Positions 18,837 through 27,768 of a stretch of DNA of 64,000 nt are shown one piece after another; position 1 is the first letter of the stretch, and every line of letters starts with the position of its first letter. This stretch comes from Mesorhizobium sp. WSM2240. Lineage in GTDB: Bacteria; Pseudomonadota; Alphaproteobacteria; Rhizobiales; Rhizobiaceae. Both the position numbers and the translations under genes were made by a program. Where the stretch lies: assembly GCF_040438645.1 (NCBI RefSeq), contig NZ_CP159256.1, positions 124,001 to 188,000 of the forward strand, read 5' to 3'. The notes under the pieces were generated by a model. It saw nothing but the letters and a program-made list of their open reading frames with translations. It was not told the DNA's origin and ran no database searches.

Positions 18837-19175
18837 ATGGAAATAAAGAACGACGATTACCGGGTTTGGACTGAAGGAGACGAAATCCATTTCGATGGCA
18901 GAATTCGTCTGGCCAGTTCCGAGGCATATGCACCTATTTTGGCTTTAGCAATGAGCGTTCTTGCCTCGAAGCCCGCCTCCATCACCCTCAATCTGGTGGA
19001 TCTTCATTTCTTAAATTCTTCCGGGATCAATCTTCTGGCAAAATTTACAATCGAGGTGCGCAAGCATCCCTCAGTTCAACTAACGGTCCGAGGGACAAAG
19101 GATATACCTTGGCAGTCTAAATCCTTGCCGAACCTAAAGAAGTTGCACCCAAATTTGGTGCTCCGGGTGGATTGA
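18837..19175 (+). CDS. bgrV: STAS-domain anti-sigma-antagonist-like protein (BgrV-like)
   Basis: 112 residues, one STAS domain of the slr1659-like group. [20 protein letters not shown] carries the expected phosphorylatable serine (residues 61-62). It is the last gene of the six-gene operon, 12 bp after bgrW. In S. meliloti, unphosphorylated BgrV was proposed to inhibit the diguanylate cyclase BgrR, with BgrW as kinase and BgrU as phosphatase; the same wiring is expected here. Confidence 0.88.
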   Translation: MEIKNDDYRVWTEGDEIHFDGRIRLASSEAYAPILALAMSVLASKPASITLNLVDLHFLNSSGINLLAKFTIEVRKHPSVQLTVRGTKDIPWQSKSLPNLKKLHPNLVLRVD

Positions 19176-19257
19176 GGCGGGCGCCAGCCAGTTGTACCGG
19201 CGGTCATTTCATTCGAACGTATTGTTCGTGGCGACCATCGACAGATAAAGTCTGTCA

Positions 19258-19512
19258 TCAGATCTGCCGATGCGGCTTAACATCAACTCTGGAGGCCTCG
19301 GGTGCGGCCGGTTTCGGTGCAAAACGGCGCCGCTCGCGGCGGCGTTGCACCTCTTCGTAGCGTCGAGCGCGGTCGTACCATTCCCATTCCATATGCCGCC
19401 ACGCTTCGCGCCAGACCTTGCAGATCGCGATCCTTCGTTTGCCGATGTCAGCTCTCAAATAAAAGAGCGTTTGGTTGAGCTCCAATTCAAACCTGCTCGT
19501 CTCTAGGTGCAT
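19258..19512 (-). CDS. Possible small basic protein
   Basis: 84 residues beginning MHLETSRFELELNQTLFYLR, with a Trp- and Arg-rich centre (WREAWRHMEWEWYDRARRYE). Amphipathic helical character suggests a real protein, but there is no strong ribosome site and no family. The rest of 19176-19925 holds nothing else I can support. Confidence 0.35.
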   Translation of the reverse strand: MHLETSRFELELNQTLFYLRADIGKRRIAICKVWREAWRHMEWEWYDRARRYEEVQRRRERRRFAPKPAAPEASRVDVKPHRQI

Positions 19513-19925
19513 AGCGTTGTTCCGGTCGGGATTGGATTGGATTGGGGCGCGCGACGGTTGCCCCAACAGGCTTCAAGGTCAACATTGGCCACGGAGATTT
19601 CGAACGTTAACGCGTAATACGGTTAAAGAAAATCTTCACGTGGTGCGGACTGGCAGGGCGGCATTGGTCGCTCGATCCTGAGGCCGGCATGGCATCGCCC
19701 CAATTGCCGCTCAGGGCCGTGCAGCACCACTTCCTCTGGTAGGGCCTGGGCACGGCGATGGCGTCGCTGACGAACGCTGTCCACGGCGACCATGTGGGCA
19801 GGGCGCATGCCACGACGGCGAAGGGGCCTTCCGTGGCGTAGCGTGTGCAAGCATGCGTGCTTGTCACCGACCCAAGTTCTGACTAGGCTTTCTCACGTAA
19901 GTAATCAGCGCTAGGAACCCAGGCT

Positions 19926-20918
19926 ATGCGACAACTTTTAATGGCGGTTTTTTGGATGGCCTGCTTTCCTGGCGTAAACGATGCCGTTGGCGTGGAGGCT
20001 CAAAGCGAGGTCACTGTCGAAGTCGCCGGCGAGGCATACAAGGGGGCTCCCGTCTTCGAGGTTAGATTTGACGGCGTCGTGGTGGGCAGTGGCACTCTCA
20101 AAAATTCGATCGATACCGCCGCGGAAGGGCGTCTTTTCGAAACAAAAGATCCTCTGAAATATGTTGAAACCTTTCAGTTCAAGATACCCGATGACGTGTT
20201 CAGTCCCTCCGGCGTGGTCGAGATCAGTTTCACAAACGATGCGTGGGGCGGCGACAGTGCAAGTCAAGCCGATCGAAATCTGTTTGCCCGGTCAATATCT
20301 GTTAACGGCAAGAAAATAGATGCGGCCGAGTTAAGGCTGCAAAACGACGCTATTGATTCAACGCCCGAGGCCATTGTTGGTGCGGCCGAAACGCATGGCT
20401 TCGTGGCGCTGCCAGGAAGCGATATCAAAGCCCGTGCCATGCCTGGCGGCGAGGGATGGCCGCAGCCTTCCCAAACGGCGGAGAGCAGGGCCCTGCCAAC
20501 CGACCCGGCCGGGAAGATGGCACCTGGTCAAGCAGACGGCGAAGTGCAGCCTGCTCCCAGTGTGACGACTGCCTCCAAGGACAAAGCTTCCGATTGTGAT
20601 CGTGTGGCCAATGTGGCCGGTTTCCAGAACAATTCAGCGGAATTGTCTACGGCCCAGCGTTCAGCCCTGGACAAATTAATCTCGGAATTAGCCGACGAAC
20701 CGTGCGCTTTGGAGATCATCGGATATGCAAGCAATACGGGCACGGCATCGGCCAATGAACGAGTTTCGCAAGCCCGGGCAGCCGCAGTCGCGGACTACCT
20801 GACGGCGCGCGGCATTCCTGCAGCCTCGGCGACGACGATCGGCAAGGGCCAGACGATGAAGTTTGGGCCGTCCGCCATCGATAATCAGCGCGTGGTCATA
20901 ACGACTTCTAAAAGATGA
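19926..20918 (+). CDS. Secreted CBM60-like domain fused to OmpA C-terminal domain
   Basis: 330 residues. N-terminal signal peptide (MRQLLMAVFWMACFPGVNDA). Residues about 28-135 match the Ca-dependent xylan-binding module (CBM36/60 type): VTVEVAGEAYKGAPVFEVRF, VEISFTNDAWGG, ADRNLFARSISVNGKKI. A Pro/Ala-rich linker (about 150-220) leads to an OmpA-like peptidoglycan-binding domain (about 225-330): VAGFQNNSAELSTAQRSALD, LEIIGYASNTGTASANERVS and QARAAAVADYLTARGI. It should sit in the periplasm or outer membrane, tied to peptidoglycan, with the carbohydrate module free. It lies between the bgr operon and a xylose-type EPS cluster, so binding of plant xylan or of the cell's own polysaccharide are both plausible. 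Confidence 0.87.
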   Translation: MRQLLMAVFWMACFPGVNDAVGVEAQSEVTVEVAGEAYKGAPVFEVRFDGVVVGSGTLKNSIDTAAEGRLFETKDPLKYVETFQFKIPDDVFSPSGVVEISFTNDAWGGDSASQADRNLFARSISVNGKKIDAAELRLQNDAIDSTPEAIVGAAETHGFVALPGSDIKARAMPGGEGWPQPSQTAESRALPTDPAGKMAPGQADGEVQPAPSVTTASKDKASDCDRVANVAGFQNNSAELSTAQRSALDKLISELADEPCALEIIGYASNTGTASANERVSQARAAAVADYLTARGIPAASATTIGKGQTMKFGPSAIDNQRVVITTSKR

Positions 20919-21068
20919 CAAGCCACTTTGGCCTTTGCACAAGACAATCGCGGCCAAGTTTGGTAAATTTACACCTAACAAGAGAGAGGTGAATTCGATC
21001 TATTTGCGAAAGCGAAAAGAAATGCTGCGTTGATACATTCCCCCATGACCAGCACAGGGAGTGGGGAA

Positions 21069-21716
21069 ATGAAGAGAGTCAAAATCTACGCGCTGACGGC
21101 ATTTATTGCGTTTTCGTTGATTACTCCGACTGTGCTGAGCGCGGCCGAGTTTGCCACGAGTTCAATTTCGAATTCGGACCGTCAGACGCCGCTTGCACGG
21201 ATCCTGAAGCCCGGATCTGGTTCCGTGAAAACCCACAAGCCGAGATCGATCAAGCGGAGCGAAGTCCGTTTCAACAGCCGCGGGAAAGCGCCCCTTGCAT
21301 ATCAACTGTTTTGCCTGAAGTCACCGAGGGAATGCCGGGGCGGCGGCAAAGCATCGGTTCATCTGACGCCGCAACTGCTTTCCAAACTCGACTTGGTTAA
21401 CCGGTCAGTCAATCGCGCTATTCGCCCCCGCAACGACTTCCAGGCTGATACCTGGTCGCTTAGCCCCGCCAGCGGGGATTGCGAAGACTACGCGCTTACG
21501 AAGCGCCAACGTCTGCTAAAACTCGGCGTCCCCGCGAGCGCACTTCGCCTGGCGGTGGCGCGCACGGGACGCGGGGAGGGGCACGCCGTGCTTGTCGTCC
21601 GCACGAGCAGCGGGGACCGCATTCTCGACAACCGGACGAATCTCATCCGAAACTGGCACCAGACGGATTTGCGTCTCGTGAAAATGGCGGGCGCAAATCC
21701 GCTCAAATGGCATTGA
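21069..21716 (+). CDS. LapG-like transglutaminase-type cysteine peptidase (BTLCP, DUF920)
   Basis: 215 residues from the ATG at 21069 (AGTGGGGA upstream; an earlier in-frame ATG at 21045 is possible). Signal peptide KRVKIYALTAFIAFSLITPT with cleavage near LSAAE. The catalytic triad of bacterial transglutaminase-like cysteine peptidases is visible: Cys in SGDCEDYALTKR, His in EGHAVLVV, Asp in RILDNRTN. LapG members cut large adhesins at the cell surface under c-di-GMP control; a substrate adhesin or LapD partner is not in this window. A hairpin terminator follows. Confidence 0.88.
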   Translation: MKRVKIYALTAFIAFSLITPTVLSAAEFATSSISNSDRQTPLARILKPGSGSVKTHKPRSIKRSEVRFNSRGKAPLAYQLFCLKSPRECRGGGKASVHLTPQLLSKLDLVNRSVNRAIRPRNDFQADTWSLSPASGDCEDYALTKRQRLLKLGVPASALRLAVARTGRGEGHAVLVVRTSSGDRILDNRTNLIRNWHQTDLRLVKMAGANPLKWH

Positions 21717-21744
21717 GCGGCTCGTTCTACTGAAGGAACCCGCA

Positions 21745-21776
21745 GCAAACAGCCGGCCGTTGGGCCGCCTGTTTGC
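21745..21776. terminator. Hairpin between convergent genes
   Basis: GCAAACAG-C-CGGCC-GTTG-GGCCG-C-CTGTTTGC, 13 paired bases, between the LapG-like gene and the convergent small secreted-protein gene. No clear T-run on either side, but position and strength fit a bidirectional terminator. Confidence 0.65.
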
Positions 21777-21791
21777 CTTCAAGGCTGCCGA

Positions 21792-22214
21792 TCAATTTGG
21801 GCTGGCAGCCTCGGCTGCCGGACTGGTGAGCGCAGCCGTCTCAATTTCTGTACAATTGTTGACGGCAACCGCGATGTCATCGATCTGAGCCCGTTGCGCC
21901 ACGTTGGTCGTGAATGTGCTGGCGAGAGAGATAGCTGCAGCTGCCAATCTATCACTGTCGTCACACACCTCATCATTCGCCGCCGTGGTCGCGAGCGCAA
22001 CAACCAGGTCTGCAACTCCCTGGTCATACTGCTCGCTCGGCAGATTTGCATCACGTAGTGCTGCCAAGTAGTCGCGTGCAGCCTGGCTGCAAGCGGCGTC
22101 ATTACCGCTGCAGGCATCGACCACCGTTTGCACCGATGGAGCTGCTTGCGCGTGCGCGTATGTGACAGGGTTGAATATCAGTGCAGCTGAGAAGCAGAGG
22201 TAAAGTTTCGACAT
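21792..22214 (-). CDS. Small secreted protein, unknown function
   Basis: 140 residues with a clear signal peptide (MSKLYLCFSAALIFNPVTYA, cleavage near AHAQA). The mature part is helical, Ala-rich and has four cysteines (VDACSGNDAACSQAA, NDEVCDDSD, VNNCTEIE), suggesting two disulfides in the periplasm. No family recognised. It has its own start 146 bp from the next upstream gene. Confidence 0.75.
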   Translation of the reverse strand: MSKLYLCFSAALIFNPVTYAHAQAAPSVQTVVDACSGNDAACSQAARDYLAALRDANLPSEQYDQGVADLVVALATTAANDEVCDDSDRLAAAAISLASTFTTNVAQRAQIDDIAVAVNNCTEIETAALTSPAAEAASPN

Positions 22215-22360
22215 TGTGATTACTTTCGTAGCCTAGTTTCCCAAGTCCTAACGGTAGGGTTGCACCAGGCAGGGCGTCAAGGCATCTTATTGGCGTACAG
22301 TGTTCCGACGTCCCGGTTTGGAGGCGCGGCTCGAACATGGCTTCATCGGGCCAGCACTCC

Positions 22361-22663
22361 CTATTTTTCATTGCTAGATTTGTCTTTTAGATGGTCGTGC
22401 CGCAAATTTCGACGAAAGGGTCCAAAAATTTCGGCCAGCACTCCTCTCACCAAGACTGCCAGGACTAGGCCGCTATTGTACCCGATCACGATGAGCACGG
22501 CTCCCACAATGCTGAATTCCGGGCTGAGCCAAGCTTGCGCGAGCGCAGCAATCAGAATCAAAACCGATCCGGTGATCCACCAGACCGACGACCCAACCCC
22601 GCCGACGAACATGCCAAGCAGCGCAGCCAGAGCAAACAATAAAGTGAAGCCCAAAACGTTCAT
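22361..22663 (-). CDS. Small membrane protein (100 aa)
   Basis: Three hydrophobic segments (LGFTLLFALAALLGMFVGGV, WWITGSVLILIAALAQAWL, IVGAVLIVIGYNSGLVLAVL) followed by a basic cytoplasmic tail. A real inner-membrane protein by composition; no family is recognised. Located between the secreted protein gene and the AraC regulator, all on the minus strand. Confidence 0.65.
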   Translation of the reverse strand: MNVLGFTLLFALAALLGMFVGGVGSSVWWITGSVLILIAALAQAWLSPEFSIVGAVLIVIGYNSGLVLAVLVRGVLAEIFGPFRRNLRHDHLKDKSSNEK

Positions 22664-22914
22664 TGCCAGTCTGGCTCAATTTTTAGCTTGGTCTAGCACG
22701 CATTGTTCCTGCCAAGCTCCTTGTACAATCTGAAAGCAGAGAGCTCTTCTAAGCCACCCGATTGAGTGCGTGCATGGCCATGGGCGCGCTCGCGGGCTGA
22801 ATTCTTGGCCAGACCCTTTCCCTCGATCCGCCTGCCCACCTCTCCTGGATCCATCTAGCAGACCGAAGCCACGGTAGCATGTCGGCTAGACGCCCATAAT
22901 AGGTTTTTCGGCGC

Positions 22915-24024
22915 CTAGCTTCCAAGCGCCTTTAGCCAACCATCGAAGGTGTCTGATTTCTCGTGTTCGGCGGACGAACCCGTATGCGCCAAATGAGGCC
23001 ATGCCATCGCGTTGCGTGCTTCGCGCGGACTATAACCAAACTCCTTGCTGAACGCCCGGCTAAAATTCGCTGCTGAACTGAATCCGACGGTTTCCGCGAT
23101 ATCGATGATGCGCCGATTGTCAGCCGGATCGCTCAGCGCGGCATGCGCCGTCAACAGCCGGCGCTTTTGGATGTAGTGCAGAACGCCGCCGCTTGGTTCG
23201 AACATCTGATAGAGCCGGGTGCGCGAGACGCCAAGTGCTCGACAGACCGACTCCGGTGTCAAATCCGCGGCATCAAGGTGTTGCTGGATATAGCGGCGCG
23301 CCCTTTCGATCAATGCAAAGCCCGCAAATTGCTCGGCGGCTGCATCGCGCTCCCCCGGCGGCGAGAGACAACCAATTATCAGGCTGCGGGTCGCATGGAC
23401 GATGCGCGGCAAATCTTCGGGGGTGAGACTACGCAATCTCGTTTCAATGCCGTTGAGATAGTCCACAAGCAGGTTGGCGATATTGCCAAACAGAATTGAA
23501 TTGTTGTTGGCATCGAGGTTCACTGACGCATCAGCGAACAGATCCCGCGGCAGATAGAGAAAGAAAGTTTCGGAGTCGGTCGTCCTTCCTCGAAACGGGT
23601 ATCCGAGCGACCTGAGTTCTACCCCGCCAGGTTTGCCTTCCGCGACGCGGCCGTCGACCTCTGTCCACGACCGGCCGGTTCGCGGCACGGCGACATACCA
23701 GTGGTCGATCGAACTGGAGCGAAGTTTGGCTGCGGAGCGCAGGTAGCTGTGCGCGGGTGCGAGTTGCTGGACGGCGAGCATGCGGCCAAGCTTCCATGCT
23801 GTATGATGCGCGACAAACCCGCGTTCTCGAGGTGTGTCGTCCGGCAACTTGATGTCTATTAAAGAGGCTACATGGGCTTGCCAGGCGGGGAGTTGATCCT
23901 CAGGCGCCAGTTCTTTTGTCGAGAATGACAATGGTTCGAGTACTGGCGCGAATGGCGGTTCGATTTCATTTCGCAATGGGGCCTCGCGCGGCCAACGACG
24001 TCGCTCGCGGTCCAGATCCATCAA
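22915..24024 (-). CDS. AraC-family transcriptional regulator
   Basis: 369 residues. The N-terminal half (about 30-220) is an AraC-binding-like domain (LPAWQAHVASLIDI, SIDHWYVAVPRTGRSWTEVD). The C-terminal half carries two helix-turn-helix motifs of the HTH_18 type: ALGVSRTRLYQMFEP and the family signature IAETVGFSSAANFSRAFSKE, ending FGYSPREARNA. Divergent from the EPS operon start across a 434-bp gap that contains copy B of the 43-bp element, so it is a candidate regulator of the EPS genes. Confidence 0.92.
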   Translation of the reverse strand: MMDLDRERRRWPREAPLRNEIEPPFAPVLEPLSFSTKELAPEDQLPAWQAHVASLIDIKLPDDTPRERGFVAHHTAWKLGRMLAVQQLAPAHSYLRSAAKLRSSSIDHWYVAVPRTGRSWTEVDGRVAEGKPGGVELRSLGYPFRGRTTDSETFFLYLPRDLFADASVNLDANNNSILFGNIANLLVDYLNGIETRLRSLTPEDLPRIVHATRSLIIGCLSPPGERDAAAEQFAGFALIERARRYIQQHLDAADLTPESVCRALGVSRTRLYQMFEPSGGVLHYIQKRRLLTAHAALSDPADNRRIIDIAETVGFSSAANFSRAFSKEFGYSPREARNAMAWPHLAHTGSSAEHEKSDTFDGWLKALGS

Positions 24025-24189
24025 CCTGCCGAGTGCCCCATCCTATTTTCCAGCGTTCCCATCTGGTCGTGCCAGTTCATGATTCGGTGTACCCTGTTGC
24101 GCCAAATATGTGGTGCATCGCAGGCGCATGGCAAGGCGTCGGGGGATAGCTGAACAAGGTAGAGAACTGTTTCCCCCTCGCAGCTGCAA

Positions 24190-24232
24190 GAAATGTATTC
24201 CCGGATAAGTTTTAGGATGCGCGGCTAACGAC
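24190..24232 (+). promoter_or_regulatory. 43-bp conserved element, copy B (upstream of EPS cluster)
   Basis: One of four gapless copies (others at 11125-11167, 42735-42777 minus, 44770-44812). Shared text: ATGT near the 5' end, GGATAAGTT in the middle, GGA(T/C)G, then GCTAACGAC at the end. The best copies hold a TATCCCGGGATA palindrome. It points at the first EPS gene, 226 bp before its start. The rest of 24025-24458 has no gene. Confidence 0.65.
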
Positions 24233-24458
24233 ACGCTGGTCGCGAATACGTACAGAGAAGTAGGACAAAGACAAAAGACCGCGTTGTATCTATAGCCGAC
24301 GCATTTTTCGGCGTTACACATGCGCAATTCCGCGTGATAGCAGTTGAATAAAAATGCTTTGGTGACTTGGACGGAATTTGCCTGCGGGGGCAAATCTCAA
24401 AATTCCTGGAACCGTCGGTCAGGTTGTAGTGCTTCGGGGAATACTTTGGGTGGCGTAG

Positions 24459-25247
24459 GTGAAAAAACTGCATACCACGTTGGCAACTGGATGGGTGGAG
24501 AGAGTAAACCAACATCGCCTCTCTCTTTCATCTTACCATATCTCAGCCCACAGAACTGGTGACAACGGCGCCGGCACGGGGGCAGATGTCGCGATCACTT
24601 CACGTCGATCGCAGGAGATTGTTGGTAGCTGGAAAAGACGTGCGAATTTGGCGGCCAAACGGCTGATCGATATCGCGTTGTCCAGTGTCGCGCTAACGGT
24701 GCTGTCGCCAGCATTGCTCCTGCTGATGATCATTATCCGCATCGAGAGCCATGGTTCTCCAATTTTCACTCAGATGCGATGGGGCCGGAACATGTCGACG
24801 TTCCGTGTCTACAAATTCCGGACTATGTATGTCGACAAATGCGATCCTGTTGGCGTCGACCAGACCGCCGTGGGGGATTGTCGCGTCACGCGGACCGGAG
24901 CGATTCTCCGGCGCATCAACATCGATGAATTGCCCCAGCTGATCAACGTATTGAAGGGTGACATGTCGCTTGTAGGCCCGCGATGTCACCCGATCGGTAT
25001 GCTTGCTGGCGGAATGGCGTATGAAGAACTCGTCAGATCATATCATCTAAGACATGAAATGCGACCCGGCATAACCGGTCTGGCACAGGTAAACGGGTAT
25101 CGCGGACCAACAACCGATCCCATTTTAGCGATTGGGCGCATCCAGTATGATCTGGAGTACATCCGAAACTTTTCCGTCTGGATGGATCTGAAAATTATAT
25201 TCATCACACTACAGAAGGAAATACGTTTCGGCGGCACAGGCTTTTGA
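24459..25247 (+). CDS. Undecaprenyl-phosphate sugar-1-phosphate transferase (ExoY/WcaJ type)
   Basis: Priming glycosyltransferase that starts repeat-unit assembly on undecaprenyl phosphate at the inner membrane. 262 residues from a GTG; the true start is uncertain and may be downstream. One N-terminal membrane segment (LIDIALSSVALTVLSPALLL), then the conserved cytoplasmic core: SPIFTQMRWGRN, FRVYKFRTMY, INIDELPQLINVLKGDMSLV, GPRCHP, and RPGITGLAQVNGYRG with the tail YDLEYIRNFSVWMDLKII. The short form without extra membrane helices is ExoY-like. First gene of the EPS cluster. Confidence 0.93.
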   Translation: MKKLHTTLATGWVERVNQHRLSLSSYHISAHRTGDNGAGTGADVAITSRRSQEIVGSWKRRANLAAKRLIDIALSSVALTVLSPALLLLMIIIRIESHGSPIFTQMRWGRNMSTFRVYKFRTMYVDKCDPVGVDQTAVGDCRVTRTGAILRRINIDELPQLINVLKGDMSLVGPRCHPIGMLAGGMAYEELVRSYHLRHEMRPGITGLAQVNGYRGPTTDPILAIGRIQYDLEYIRNFSVWMDLKIIFITLQKEIRFGGTGF

Positions 25248-25283
25248 TTTGTCATGAGAGCAACAGTTCCTCGGGGGACGCAA

Positions 25284-26648
25284 ATGAATATCGTCGTTGT
25301 TGGTGCTGGATATGTAGGCCTCGTTACAAGTGCATGCCTGGCCGAAATCGGTCACTGCATCACCTGCGTCGATCAAGACGCGGCTAGGATTGCTTCACTT
25401 AAAGAAGGCCAAGTCCCAATATTCGAGCCCGGACTCGATCAGTTGGTTGAAGCAGGAAGATCGGCGCACCGGCTCACCTTCAGCACCGATCTCAGTGTTG
25501 CAATAAAAGATGCCGACGCCGTTTTCATGGCGGTGGGTACACCGGCGAGAAAGACTGATGGACGTGCGGATGTTTCAAACGTCGTGGAAGCGGCGCGGCA
25601 GATCGCAAAGGCATGCCGCAGCCGACTTGTCGTGATCGTAAAATCGACCGTGCCGGTGGGCACTTGCGACCGCATCGAACGAACTATTCGGGAGATCAAC
25701 CCCGCGCTGGATTTCTCGGTGGTCTCAAATCCCGAATTCCTTCGCGAGGGGATGGCGATTTCCGATTTCCAGCAACCGGATCGCGTAATCATCGGCCTTG
25801 AGCACTCCCGGGACAAGAGCATTCTTCGACAAATCTACTCAACTTATGAGTTCCGTGGCATCCCCATTATTTACACCTCCCGTAGAACTGCGGAACTCAC
25901 CAAATACGCCGCGAACGCCTTTCTCGCAATGAAGGTTGCCTTCACAAACGAAATGGCAGACCTGTGCGATCTCTCGGGGGCAGATGTTTCGGATCTTACG
26001 TTAGGGATCGGACTTGACCACCGGGTCGGTCCTCATTTTTTTGCACCGGGGCCAGGCTTTGGGGGCTCCTGCTTCCCCAAAGACACAGTTGCCCTGATCC
26101 GAACTGCCCAGGATCTGGCCGGTGAAGCGCGTATCGTCGAGGCCGTCATCGCGGCGAATGACCGCCGGAAACGCACAATGGCCTTGAAGGTGGTTACAGC
26201 GTGCGGGGGAAGCGTTGTGGGAAAGACGATTGCCCTTCTCGGCCTCACATTCAAGAAGAACACCGACGACGTGCGAGACTCCCCGTCACTTGCGATCGCC
26301 GAGGCCTTGGTCGATCTTGGCGCCATCGTGCGCGGATATGATCCGCAGGGAATGAGAAAAGCCCGGGCTCAGATCCATAGCATCGACTTCGCCGAAGATC
26401 TTTGGGCAGCCTGCAGTGAAGCCGACGCCGTCGTCATCGCGACAGACTGGGATGCGTTTCGCGACCTTGATCTCGCGAGGCTGAGGGCCACCCTGAAACG
26501 TCCCGTCATCTGTGACCTTCGAAACGTGATCAATCCAATCGCGGCTCTGGATCATGGGTTTTCCTATGTCGGCGTCGGTCGCGGGTCCGTTCGTCCCAAT
26601 CACGATCGCCCGTTTCGCCGCGCGGTCTCCGTGAGGGCCGGGGGATGA
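25284..26648 (+). CDS. ugd: UDP-glucose 6-dehydrogenase
   Basis: 454 residues; ATG at 25284 after CGGGGGAC. Oxidises UDP-glucose to UDP-glucuronate with two NAD+. NAD-binding [17 protein letters not shown] (residues 7-23), conserved [21 protein letters not shown], and the catalytic cysteine in [10 protein letters not shown] (near residue 263); C-terminal UDP-binding part [18 protein letters not shown]. Followed 106 bp later by a UDP-glucuronate decarboxylase-like gene, so the two make UDP-xylose. Confidence 0.96.
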   Translation: MNIVVVGAGYVGLVTSACLAEIGHCITCVDQDAARIASLKEGQVPIFEPGLDQLVEAGRSAHRLTFSTDLSVAIKDADAVFMAVGTPARKTDGRADVSNVVEAARQIAKACRSRLVVIVKSTVPVGTCDRIERTIREINPALDFSVVSNPEFLREGMAISDFQQPDRVIIGLEHSRDKSILRQIYSTYEFRGIPIIYTSRRTAELTKYAANAFLAMKVAFTNEMADLCDLSGADVSDLTLGIGLDHRVGPHFFAPGPGFGGSCFPKDTVALIRTAQDLAGEARIVEAVIAANDRRKRTMALKVVTACGGSVVGKTIALLGLTFKKNTDDVRDSPSLAIAEALVDLGAIVRGYDPQGMRKARAQIHSIDFAEDLWAACSEADAVVIATDWDAFRDLDLARLRATLKRPVICDLRNVINPIAALDHGFSYVGVGRGSVRPNHDRPFRRAVSVRAGG

Positions 26649-26754
26649 GCCGCGGAGCCAGTCGGGCTGCTGGAGAGCACGCGTGCGCGTGGTGCACTCC
26701 AATCGCTCCTGGTGCGCGCGGCGCCGCTTTTCGAACTTCGGTAGAGGGCTAGCA

Positions 26755-27768
26755 ATGGTCAAGCGCATATTGGTGACGGGTGGGGCAGGCTTCATTGGCT
26801 CGCATCTGTGTAGAGCACTCCTGCAGCGAGGGAATGCAGTTCTTTGTGCTGACAATCTGTTTTCCGGCTTCCATGAGAATATAGAAGATCTTCTCAGGAT
26901 TTCCGGTTTCGCGTTCATCCGGCATGACGTGATCTCCCCGCTGGATGTCGAGGTGGATGAAATTTACAACCTTGCCTGTCCGGCTTCTCCAGTTCACTAT
27001 CAAGCGGACCCTGTATACACCACAAAGACAAATGTGCTCGGCCTGCTGAACTTGCTTGAGTTGGCAAGGAAGCTCGGCGTGCCGCTCCTGCAGGCCTCCA
27101 CATCCGAGGTCTACGGAGACCCGCATATGCACCCGCAGCGGGAGACTTACCTGGGAAACGTCAATCCGATTGGCATTCGATCTTGCTATGACGAGGGCAA
27201 GCGCTGCGCTGAAAGTCTCCTGTTCGACTATCATAGAAAACATGGCGTGCGAATTAAGGTTGCCCGCATATTCAACACCTACGGTCCTCGCATGCACCCC
27301 AACGACGGCCGGGTGGTTTCAAATTTCATTGTGCAGGCGCTCGAAGGGCGCGACCTGACCATCTATGGCGACGGCTCGCAGACGAGGTCATTTTGCTACG
27401 TCGATGATCTTGTGCGTGGGCTGATCCGCCTAATGTCATCCGACAGCAGTTTCGTCGGGCCGGTGAATCTAGGCAACCCCGCGGAGCAAACGGTACTTCA
27501 ACTGGCCGAGAGCATTCTCGACATAACGGGTTCGAACGCATCGATCATCAGGCTGCCGCTTCCGGCGGACGATCCGCGCAAGCGCCAACCAGATATAGCT
27601 CTGGCGGTAAAGCACCTGGGTTGGAGCCCGAAGATTTCAATCGTCGAGGGACTGCGCCGCACCGTCAACTACTTTCAGGCCCGGAACTCAACTTTGCGAC
27701 GCTTGCATCGCGAGACGCCCATCATGCCGCCAAAGCAGACCGACCCACAGCGCGGAGCATACGTCTGA
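26755..27768 (+). CDS. UDP-glucuronate decarboxylase (UDP-xylose synthase), SDR family
   Basis: 337 residues; ATG at 26755 preceded by AGAGGG. NAD motif [11 protein letters not shown] (from residue 9), STSEVYGDP, and catalytic YDEGK (near residue 144) with [14 protein letters not shown], the wording typical of UXS rather than of epimerases. [20 protein letters not shown] and [16 protein letters not shown] are the other family blocks. It converts UDP-glucuronate to UDP-xylose. The stop overlaps the start of the flippase gene (TGATG). Confidence 0.92.
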   Translation: MVKRILVTGGAGFIGSHLCRALLQRGNAVLCADNLFSGFHENIEDLLRISGFAFIRHDVISPLDVEVDEIYNLACPASPVHYQADPVYTTKTNVLGLLNLLELARKLGVPLLQASTSEVYGDPHMHPQRETYLGNVNPIGIRSCYDEGKRCAESLLFDYHRKHGVRIKVARIFNTYGPRMHPNDGRVVSNFIVQALEGRDLTIYGDGSQTRSFCYVDDLVRGLIRLMSSDSSFVGPVNLGNPAEQTVLQLAESILDITGSNASIIRLPLPADDPRKRQPDIALAVKHLGWSPKISIVEGLRRTVNYFQARNSTLRRLHRETPIMPPKQTDPQRGAYV

